Shown here one piece after another: positions 24,313-30,320 of a DNA stretch of 30,320 bases (position 1 is the first letter of the stretch; each line of letters opens with the position of its first letter). The DNA is taken from the NCBI GenBank assembly GCA_964420035.1, contig CAYQQR010000049.1:1-30320 (forward strand), written 5' to 3'. The position numbers and the translations under genes were made by a program. This stretch comes from CAYQQR01 sp964420035 (GTDB lineage Bacteria; Bacteroidota; Bacteroidia; Bacteroidales; SM23-62). A model generated the notes under the pieces. The model saw only the letters and a program-made list of their open reading frames with translations, was not told where the DNA came from and did not search any database.

Positions 24313-26460
24313 ATGCGAAAATTAACCATCAGTTTTATTGCTTTTTTCTTCCTGCTTGCCGCTTTGTATGCCGATGAGGGCATGTGGCTCCCCTTGCTGC
24401 TGGAAGGGTACACCATTGAAGATATGCAGGATAAGGGACTGCAATTAAGTGCCGGAGATATCTATTCCGTGAACCAATCCGGCATTAAGGATGCCGTGGT
24501 CATTTTCGGAAGAGGATGCACCGGGGAGGTTATATCCGATCAGGGTTTATTGCTTACCAACCATCATTGCGGTCTGAGCAGGATCCAGGCCCATTCCTCT
24601 GTAGAGAACGATTACATCAAGGATGGTTTTTGGGCCATGTCGCGGGAAGAGGAATTGCCCAATCCCGGGTTAAGCGTTACTTTTCTGGTTCGCATGGATG
24701 ATGTTACGGATAGGGTACTGGAAGGGGTGCAGGACGATATGGGTGATATTGAAAGGCAGCAGCGTGTTTCAACCAATATCAGTGCCCTGGAAGGAGATGT
24801 GGAGGAAAATGAAGGATATACCGCCGTGATCAAACCTTTGTATTACGGCAACGAATACTTTATGTTCGTTTATGAGATCTTCAGGGATGTTCGCCTGGTA
24901 GGGGCCCCGCCGCAAAGCATCGGGAACTTCGGGAGGGATACCGACAACTGGATGTGGCCCAGGCACACCTGTGATTTTTCTTTATTCAGGATTTATGCCA
25001 ACAAAGACAATGAGCCGGCTGAATATTCACCCGACAATGTGCCCTATAAACCAAAAAAGCATCTGCCTGTTTCCCTGGATGGAGTGGAAGAAGGGGACCT
25101 GACTTTCCTGATGGGATATCCCGGTAGTACTTACCAGTATCTTACAGGCAGGGAACTCAAAATGATCACAGAGATCAGCATCCCCCACAAGATCAAGGTC
25201 AGGACCGCCAGGATGGAGATCATGCAGCGGGCCATGGATGCCAGCGATGAAGTGCGTATTCAGTATACCAGCAAATATGCACGGGTCACCAATGCCTGGA
25301 AGAAATGGCAGGGTATGCTGCGCGGACTGGACCGCGTGGATGCCATTCGCCAAAAAGAAGAACTTGAGCAGGAGTTCATCCAATGGGTGCAGCAGGATGA
25401 GGAGCATACGGACCGGTACGGGGATCTCTTCTATCGGTTCAACGAGGTTTATGATGCTTTGGAAGAACTAATCCTTGTGCGTGATTATAGCGTAGAAGTG
25501 GTGCTGGCTGTCGAACTCCTGAATTTTGCAGCAGATATTACCGAAAAGCTCAACCAGGTTGACCCCGACAGTGCTGAATGGATGGAAGAAGTACGGCAGG
25601 ACCTGCTGGAGAAAACAAAAGACTTTTACGATGATTATCATAAACCCGCCGACAGGAAAATTTTTGCCGCGTTGATGCAAATTTTCAAAGAAGATATTGA
25701 GCCGGCTTATCACCCGGCTTTTTTCAAGACCGTCTCTGAGAAGTACAGGGCAGATTTCAACCGCTACAGCTGGTATTTGTACAGTCGCTCCATCTATGGG
25801 CAACAGGAAAAACTGGAAGCCGCGCTTTCAAAACTGTCAAAGGGCAAAATCAGAAAACTGCTGAACGATCCCCTTGCGGAGCTTGTAGATGATTTCCGGA
25901 ATGCCATCGGTATCCCCTGTCTTATGGCTTTCACTGCAGAAGAGCAGCTTCAGCTCCTGTATCGTTTGTATGTTAAAGCTTTACGGGAAATGCAGTCTGA
26001 AAAAACATTCTATCCGGATGCCAATTTTACCATGCGGCTGACCTACGGACAGGTGGCAGGGTATGAACCCAGGGATGCAACATATTATGAATATTATACT
26101 ACCCTTGCCGGAGTCATTGAAAAAGCGAGGAAAGACGTACGCGATTATACCGTTCCCCCCAGGTTGGTGGCATTGTACCGGTCGAAAGACTACGGTCGCT
26201 ACGCGCGGGACAGCACCATGCATGTCGGTTTCATAGCCAGGAACCATACCTCGGGAGGGAATTCCGGGAGCCCGGTGATGAACAGCTCCGGGGCCCTGAT
26301 CGGGATCAATTTTGACCGGAACTGGGAAGGGACCATGAGCGATTATCATTATGATCCGGAGCAGTGCAGGAACATCAGTGTGGATATCCGCTATATCCTC
26401 TTCATCATCGATAAGTATGCCGGCGCCGCGCACCTGGTGGAAGAAATGACGATCTTGTAA
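24313..26460 (+). CDS. Secreted S46 family dipeptidyl-peptidase (DPP7/DPP11 type)
   Basis: This 715-residue serine peptidase removes dipeptides from peptide N-termini in the periplasm, a main step of amino-acid uptake in asaccharolytic Bacteroidota. A signal peptide covers about 1-20 (cleavage after LYA). The catalytic triad is His85 (TNHHCG), Asp221 (HTCDFSLFR) and Ser651 (GGNSGSPV). Arg669 (INFDRNWEG) lies 18 residues after the nucleophile, as do Ser655 and Arg673 in P. gingivalis DPP11, where the Arg gives specificity for Asp/Glu in P1. The DPP7 type has Gly there. So DPP11 is the better call, by inference. The central helical domain that closes the active site is between about 275 and 570. 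It probably shares a transcript with maf. Confidence 0.9.
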   Translation: MRKLTISFIAFFFLLAALYADEGMWLPLLLEGYTIEDMQDKGLQLSAGDIYSVNQSGIKDAVVIFGRGCTGEVISDQGLLLTNHHCGLSRIQAHSSVENDYIKDGFWAMSREEELPNPGLSVTFLVRMDDVTDRVLEGVQDDMGDIERQQRVSTNISALEGDVEENEGYTAVIKPLYYGNEYFMFVYEIFRDVRLVGAPPQSIGNFGRDTDNWMWPRHTCDFSLFRIYANKDNEPAEYSPDNVPYKPKKHLPVSLDGVEEGDLTFLMGYPGSTYQYLTGRELKMITEISIPHKIKVRTARMEIMQRAMDASDEVRIQYTSKYARVTNAWKKWQGMLRGLDRVDAIRQKEELEQEFIQWVQQDEEHTDRYGDLFYRFNEVYDALEELILVRDYSVEVVLAVELLNFAADITEKLNQVDPDSAEWMEEVRQDLLEKTKDFYDDYHKPADRKIFAALMQIFKEDIEPAYHPAFFKTVSEKYRADFNRYSWYLYSRSIYGQQEKLEAALSKLSKGKIRKLLNDPLAELVDDFRNAIGIPCLMAFTAEEQLQLLYRLYVKALREMQSEKTFYPDANFTMRLTYGQVAGYEPRDATYYEYYTTLAGVIEKARKDVRDYTVPPRLVALYRSKDYGRYARDSTMHVGFIARNHTSGGNSGSPVMNSSGALIGINFDRNWEGTMSDYHYDPEQCRNISVDIRYILFIIDKYAGAAHLVEEMTIL

Positions 26461-26470
26461 GGAATTTTTT

Positions 26471-26478
26471 TATTTTTG
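26471..26478 (+). promoter_or_regulatory. Probable -7 element before nikR
   Basis: TATTTTTG fits TAnnTTTG and lies 29 bp before the nikR ATG, in the 46-bp gap behind the S46 stop. The -33 position is inside the end of the S46 gene and matches poorly. The predicted start of transcription falls inside the direct repeat described next. Confidence 0.5.
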
Positions 26479-26505
26479 TAACACGAATTTTAAAATTAGT
26501 AACAC
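26478..26505 (+). promoter_or_regulatory. Candidate NikR operator: direct repeat flanking a palindrome
   Basis: GTAACAC occurs at 26478-26484 and again at 26499-26505, 21 bp apart (two helical turns). Between them is the 12-bp palindrome AATTTTAAAATT (26486-26497). The sites overlap the predicted -7 element and transcription start, the place for an autorepressor. Classical NikR operators are inverted repeats, so this layout differs and needs a test. Confidence 0.4.
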
Positions 26506-26506
26506 C

Positions 26507-26905
26507 ATGCCGGTAAGACGATTCGGGGTCTCCCTGGATGAAGAATACCTGAAAGAGCTGGATCAACTGGTTCAGGAACATCGTTTTCCCAACCGTTCCC
26601 AGGCGATCCGCTATCTGATAAGTAAGGCGGAAGTTGAAAAAAAATGGAGCGGGGACGAAGAAGTGGCCGGGGCCATTATCCTGGTTTATGATCATCACCG
26701 AAGAGAGTTGCAGAACCACCTGACCCATATTCAGCATGATTATCACTGTCTGGTATTGTCAACCCAGCATATCCATCTGGACCATGATCATTGTCTTGAG
26801 ACCATTGCCGTCAAAGGCAAGGCCTCCAAACTGGTGAAACTGGCCGATAAGCTGAAAGCCTGCAAAGGCATCAGACACGGGGAGCTGGTCATGACCATGA
26901 CCTGA
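26507..26905 (+). CDS. nikR: Nickel-responsive transcriptional regulator NikR
   Basis: This 132-residue protein has an N-terminal ribbon-helix-helix DNA-binding domain (RRFGVSLDEEYLKELDQL, FPNRSQAIRYLI; about 1-45) and a C-terminal ACT-like nickel-binding and tetramer domain. The four square-planar nickel ligands are all present: His77, His88, His90 and Cys96 (TQHIHLDHDHCLE), each one position later than in E. coli NikR (76, 87, 89, 95). The family represses nickel uptake or controls nickel genes when nickel is high. The next gene, 38 bp on, is a His-rich metal-transporter candidate, which fits a small nickel operon. Confidence 0.95.
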   Translation: MPVRRFGVSLDEEYLKELDQLVQEHRFPNRSQAIRYLISKAEVEKKWSGDEEVAGAIILVYDHHRRELQNHLTHIQHDYHCLVLSTQHIHLDHDHCLETIAVKGKASKLVKLADKLKACKGIRHGELVMTMT

Positions 26906-26943
26906 ACACATACCAATAATACAAAATCCTAATCGAAATCTAC

Positions 26944-27645
26944 ATGCAGGATAGTCTCCGGATACTCACGATCACTGCCGCTTCCATAGCCTTTATTCAT
27001 ACCATTTTCGGACCGGATCACTATCTGCCTTTCATTGTGATGGCCCGTGCCCGCGGCTGGAGCCGTGCACGGACCGTCTGGATTACCCTGGCCTGCGGAC
27101 TGGGGCATGTGTTAAGCTCGGTCGTACTGGGATTCATCGGGATAGCCTTTGGCTTTGCCCTGATGAAACTGGAAGCCTTCGAATACCTGCGGGGCAACCT
27201 GGCTGCCTGGGCCCTGATGGTTTTCGGTTTTGCCTACATGATCTGGGGCATTCGACGGGCCATAAGAAACAGGCCCCACAAGCACCGGCATGTTCATGCC
27301 AACGGAACGGTGCATGAGCATGAGCATACGCATGGACATAAACACGCGCATGTTCACGGTAATAGCCTGACCCCCTGGATCCTTTTCCTGATCTTCGTGC
27401 TGGGTCCCTGCGAGCCCCTCATTCCCCTGCTGATGTACCCGGCGGCCCAGCAAAGCACCTGGGGTGTTGTGCAGGTCAGTGTTGTTTTTGGCATCGTCAC
27501 CATGGCCACCATGCTGGGGGTGGTCCTGCTGGCCGATGCAGGAATAAGATTGATCGATTTTGGCAAGCTGGAACGCTACACCCACGCCTTTGGCGGGGGC
27601 GCCATCTTCCTGAGTGGTTTTGCAGTGGTTTTTCTGGGGTTATAG
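26944..27645 (+). CDS. His-rich membrane protein, probable nickel transporter
   Basis: This 233-residue protein has about six transmembrane helices. The first has His19 and Asp25-His26 (HTIFGPDH), similar to but one residue longer than the HX4DH motif of NiCoT/UreH-type nickel permeases. A cytoplasmic or periplasmic loop at about 112-138 has 12 His within 27 residues, followed by FVLGPCEPLIPL (151-162), a DsbD/UreH-like segment. It lies directly behind nikR. I infer transport of nickel (import or export cannot be decided). The family assignment (NicO/UreH superfamily) is from motifs only. It ends overlapping the convergent ankyrin gene by 6 bp. Confidence 0.7.
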   Translation: MQDSLRILTITAASIAFIHTIFGPDHYLPFIVMARARGWSRARTVWITLACGLGHVLSSVVLGFIGIAFGFALMKLEAFEYLRGNLAAWALMVFGFAYMIWGIRRAIRNRPHKHRHVHANGTVHEHEHTHGHKHAHVHGNSLTPWILFLIFVLGPCEPLIPLLMYPAAQQSTWGVVQVSVVFGIVTMATMLGVVLLADAGIRLIDFGKLERYTHAFGGGAIFLSGFAVVFLGL

Positions 27646-28410
27646 ATTATTTTTCAGGTATCTGACAATTTTCTCATTCCCCTCTTCACCGGCAATGGAC
27701 AAGGCCGTGTTCCCTTCCTGGTCCTCTTTCTCAATATCCGCACCTGCTTCCACCAATAACTTAACCACTTCCAGGGAACCCTCGTCGCAGGCGATCATCA
27801 GGGGTGTTTTGCCGTCATTGGCCACATGGTTTACATCGGCACCGTGTTCCAGCAGGTATTTGGTCAGGCCTGCGTTGTCCCAGTTGGCAGCGATCATAAG
27901 CGTGGTGTAGCCGGTCTCTTCACTTTCAGGGGAGGGTTTGTGAATCTCAGCACCGTGCTCCCGTAAGATGTCAAGAACCGGGTACGGACCTTCATCTCCT
28001 GAGGAACAAATTCGAAAGACGGCGTTGAAAGCAGCATTCGTACCCAGTTTATTCCTTGTATGCACATCAGCCCCTTTTTCAATAAGAAGCTGCACGATCT
28101 CACCGGTTTCATCCCCTCTTCCGGCCTGGATAAGCGGGGTACTGCCGTCTTCCGCCACAATGTTCACGTCCGCCCCCTTTTCGATAAGCAGTTTTACGAT
28201 CTCGGGATTACCGCGATAGCAGGCCACGTTGAGGAGGTAACTGCCCCGGTCGGGTTGGTTGACGTCAATACCGCCGTTGATGATCTCCCTGGCCTTTTCG
28301 TATTCTTTCATGTAGATGGCGGCCATGGCACCCTCCACTCCCGGCGGCTCATCCTGCGCGTAAAGCTGAAAACCAAGGAAAAACAGTAGAAATGGAATGA
28401 AATGTTTCAT
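27640..28410 (-). CDS. Secreted ankyrin-repeat protein
   Basis: This 256-residue protein has a signal peptide (about 1-18, cleavage after LYA, then QDEPPG). Then come about six ankyrin repeats from residue 55 to the end, such as IVKLLIEKGADVN, IVQLLIEKGADVH, LTKYLLEHGADVN and VVKLLVEAGADIE. A longer, less regular repeat lies at about 120-160. It is probably periplasmic and binds a protein partner, but the partner is unknown. The convergent stops of this gene and the transporter overlap by 6 bp. The nearest minus-strand neighbour is 363 bp upstream. Confidence 0.85.
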   Translation of the reverse strand: MKHFIPFLLFFLGFQLYAQDEPPGVEGAMAAIYMKEYEKAREIINGGIDVNQPDRGSYLLNVACYRGNPEIVKLLIEKGADVNIVAEDGSTPLIQAGRGDETGEIVQLLIEKGADVHTRNKLGTNAAFNAVFRICSSGDEGPYPVLDILREHGAEIHKPSPESEETGYTTLMIAANWDNAGLTKYLLEHGADVNHVANDGKTPLMIACDEGSLEVVKLLVEAGADIEKEDQEGNTALSIAGEEGNEKIVRYLKNNL

Positions 28411-28446
28411 GGTTTTAGATATTTATAATTATTATTCATTGGTAAG

Positions 28447-28661
28447 CATACTCACCCCCCGGCCCCCTTTCTACTCGTAGAGAGAGGAAGCTAACTTATT
28501 TATTAAGCAGGTTCGTGTCGTTAATTAATAATATTGTTGATTACGATTATTAAATTTTTTTGTATTCTATCAATTCAGTTAATCAAAGAACAATTTATAT
28601 GTTAAAAATAAGTAATGCCCCCTCTTTGCTTGCAGAGAGGGGGTTAGGGGGGTGAGTACGC
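28447..28661. repeat. MITE-like element with long imperfect inverted ends
   Basis: The 215-bp element has inverted ends. The left end starts GCATACTCACCCCCC (28447-28461) and the right end, read on the minus strand, starts GCGTACTCACCCCCC (28661-28647). The similarity goes on for about 40 bp with a CCCCCTCTCT-like stretch. The right arm holds a 12-bp hairpin (28618-28629 with 28632-28643) with a TT loop, and the left arm holds a similar hairpin (28468-28485). The 125-bp middle is AT-rich with no gene. It fills most of the 363-bp gene-free stretch 28411-28773. No transposase gene is present. Confidence 0.6.
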
Positions 28662-28709
28662 AAGCGTAGGCGGAATCTGGAATTTTTGCATACCGCGAAT
28701 AACGTAGAA

Positions 28710-28765
28710 ATTGAGACACTGAGACATTGAGACACTGAGACATTGAGACACTGAGACATTGAGAC
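28710..28765. repeat. Tandem repeat of 8/16-bp unit
   Basis: Seven units of 8 bp alternate ATTGAGAC and ACTGAGAC (28710-28765), that is 3.5 copies of a 16-bp unit, without error. It starts about 50 bp after the inverted-repeat element and lies 8 bp beyond the stop codon (cta on the plus strand at 28774-28776) of the minus-strand lipoprotein gene. Such perfect short arrays are prone to slippage and are often variable between strains. Confidence 0.9.
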
Positions 28766-28773
28766 TTCTTCCC

Positions 28774-30183
28774 CTACCGCGGCAGCACGTAATCGATGAC
28801 CATCTCCGGGTGCATCCTCCGGTCTTTATGATCGCTCGAGGCAAAGCGCATGCCCGGGAAATAGATATCTGCCGGACTTAGTTCCGCCAGGGAGAAAAAC
28901 ATACCGTATCCTCCTTCCTTAAAGCGGTCCAGAACGAGCTGGGTAACGTCAACCTTGATCATGTTGGCGTTCTTAGTGAAAGGGGGTATGTATACGGCAT
29001 TCTGATCCGTGGTCTTGGGCTGGGTTGCCCAGCAAACCTCGTGCTCTTCCCAGGACTCAACGATACGCTTCAGTACGGTACCCACTTTGTAGTCGGAGCG
29101 GGCGGCGGATACGGAATCCACCTCCCAGGGAACGGGCAGTTCGTACCACAAGAGCAAGGTTGCACGTACAACCCGGGCGCTCTTGGGCAGATGACGGCGG
29201 GGATTAAAATCGATAAGGCTGTACTTGCGTGCCATTACGGTCAGCATACCATCCGAAGCATAGGTGGCTTCAAAATAAGGATGCCTTCCGAAATTCTCCT
29301 TGGGTTGGATATCCTTGATCATGGCATCCTTTCCCTTTTCAGCATCCGGTTTGATCCGGACGGTCTGGACCGGACCTTCGCCCAGTTTTATGATCAGGGG
29401 TCTCTCCGGGGTTGTGGAGGCCAGTTTTTTGGCATCAACCCATATAGATTTTTCGGGATAACCTTCTTTACGGACGATCAGGTGATAGGAGGGGGAGCCG
29501 CCCCTGATCAGGACCTTATTGACTATTGGTTCCAGCTTAAAGGAATGATGCCAGCTATTGTCCGTATTGATCACCGTTAGTTTTGCCGAGGTGTAGCATG
29601 TGGGTGAGAAAATCATCGGGTCATCGGCGCATACGGCAATATAGAAGGTCAGTATCCTGACGATTTCCGGGTGGAAAACTACGTATCCGAATTGCTCCGG
29701 AGGTGTTTCATCAACCACCAGTACCTCCGGACGGACCGTGGTGGTTTCTTCCGGGGCGATTTCGAAATTCATGGGCAGGGGCCGGTTCACTAAATAGGCC
29801 ATGTCGGACCCTTTCATGGGAGCGGCAAAAATAACTTCACCGGCGGGATTGACGATAACAAACTTTGTCAGGAGGTATTTGCCGGTTTTAATTTCAACTT
29901 TTTCCGTTACAAAGCCATGGCCCCACTTGTACATAGGAATGAGCTCGTCTTCCATCACCGGTTCTTCATTCTCATCCAGTACCGTAACAATAGCGCCGTA
30001 CCAGGTATTAACGGTAGTGTCTTCTTCTGCAGATTTCAGCAGGTTTCCGTCTTCATCGGCAGTGACGGAAAAAGATATTTGGCCCTTTCCAGTATCCTGT
30101 AATTCCTGTTTTTCACAGGAGGATACAAAGATCAGTCCGGCACTGACCAGGACCAGGACGAATAATCTCATCATTATTTTCAT
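28774..30183 (-). CDS. Lipoprotein with C-terminal DNRLRE domain
   Basis: This 469-residue protein has a lipoprotein signal (MKIMMRLFVLVLVSAGLIFV, lipobox VSSC, lipidated Cys23). The N-terminal half has a beta-rich region (about 34-155: GAIVTVLDENEEPVMEDE, GKYLLTKFVIVNPAGEVIFA) of a kind seen in Bacteroidota surface proteins, and a middle segment (about 160-270). The C-terminal part, about residues 284-467, fits a DNRLRE domain (DAMIKDIQPKENFGRHPYFE, SARVVRATLLLWYEL, IVESWEEHEVCWATQP, VDVTQLVLDRFKEGGYGMFF). Such proteins are outer-membrane or surface-exposed and the function is unknown. The window ends 137 bp upstream, and that spacer holds nothing else I can support. Confidence 0.8.
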   Translation of the reverse strand: MKIMMRLFVLVLVSAGLIFVSSCEKQELQDTGKGQISFSVTADEDGNLLKSAEEDTTVNTWYGAIVTVLDENEEPVMEDELIPMYKWGHGFVTEKVEIKTGKYLLTKFVIVNPAGEVIFAAPMKGSDMAYLVNRPLPMNFEIAPEETTTVRPEVLVVDETPPEQFGYVVFHPEIVRILTFYIAVCADDPMIFSPTCYTSAKLTVINTDNSWHHSFKLEPIVNKVLIRGGSPSYHLIVRKEGYPEKSIWVDAKKLASTTPERPLIIKLGEGPVQTVRIKPDAEKGKDAMIKDIQPKENFGRHPYFEATYASDGMLTVMARKYSLIDFNPRRHLPKSARVVRATLLLWYELPVPWEVDSVSAARSDYKVGTVLKRIVESWEEHEVCWATQPKTTDQNAVYIPPFTKNANMIKVDVTQLVLDRFKEGGYGMFFSLAELSPADIYFPGMRFASSDHKDRRMHPEMVIDYVLPR

Positions 30184-30320
30184 GGCTACAGGGTTTTATC
30201 GTATAAAGTTACAAAATCAATCCTCTAATGTCAATGATGGGATTTTTTAATAAAAGGTTGCTTTGGGATTCAGCCTGCCTGACGGTATTCTAAGATAAAA
30301 ACAAATATTTACGATATTAA

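Noticed and set aside
28710..28765. CRISPR array
   Set aside because: The units are 8 bp and adjacent, with no spacers and no cas genes.
28644..28844. Small minus-strand frame with SVSQCLSVSMSQCL
   Set aside because: The protein repeat is only the translation of the tandem DNA repeat and overlaps the end of the lipoprotein gene.

Overview
This is a chromosomal window of moderate G+C content from a member of the Bacteroidota, probably a free-living anaerobe or facultative anaerobe near Bacteroidales/Marinilabiliales (the family-level placement is inference). The support is: the gene order rpsU-xerC-hpf-tRNAs-tuf-tRNA-Trp-secE-nusG-rplKAJL-rpoBC; promoters of the Bacteroidota type (TTTG, about 20 bp, TAnnTTTG) before rpsU and before the tRNA cluster; a DUF3467 gene directly behind rpoC; an S46 dipeptidyl-peptidase; and a DNRLRE-type lipoprotein. 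Shine-Dalgarno sequences are mostly weak or absent, which is usual in this phylum.

Region 1 (1-15212) is the information-processing core. It holds ribosomal protein S21, a XerC/D recombinase, a short hibernation factor, tRNA-Thr(TGT), tRNA-Tyr(GTA), tRNA-Gly(TCC), tRNA-Thr(GGT), EF-Tu, tRNA-Trp(CCA), SecE, NusG, L11, L1, L10, L7/L12, RNA polymerase beta and beta', and a DUF3467 protein. A long hairpin with a T-run separates rplL from rpoB (attenuator-like), and a strong intrinsic terminator closes the block after the DUF3467 gene. Region 2 (15300-21213) is a fatty acyl-CoA oxidation module: EtfB, EtfA, a membrane Fe-S oxidoreductase of the EtfD/FadF kind, and a long acyl-CoA dehydrogenase. 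Together they should pass electrons from acyl-CoA through ETF to the quinone pool.

Region 3 (21344-26460) is a compact same-strand cluster: a DUF2520 Rossmann protein, a KdsC-like HAD phosphatase, a UbiA-family prenyltransferase, a Maf nucleotide pyrophosphatase, and a secreted S46 peptidase with the arginine that marks the acid-specific DPP11 type. Region 4 (26461-27645) is a nickel-homeostasis pair: a NikR repressor with all four nickel ligands and a His-rich membrane transporter, behind a 7-bp direct repeat that may be the operator. Region 5 (27640-30183) is on the minus strand: a secreted ankyrin-repeat protein, a 363-bp intergenic stretch with an inverted-repeat (MITE-like) element and an 8/16-bp tandem repeat, and a DNRLRE lipoprotein.

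Most of the window is conserved and ordinary. No mobile-element gene, CRISPR array, rRNA or clearly new defence or metabolic system is visible. The observations most worth following are the intergenic repeats, the nikR control region and its transporter, and the attenuator-like hairpin between rplL and rpoB.
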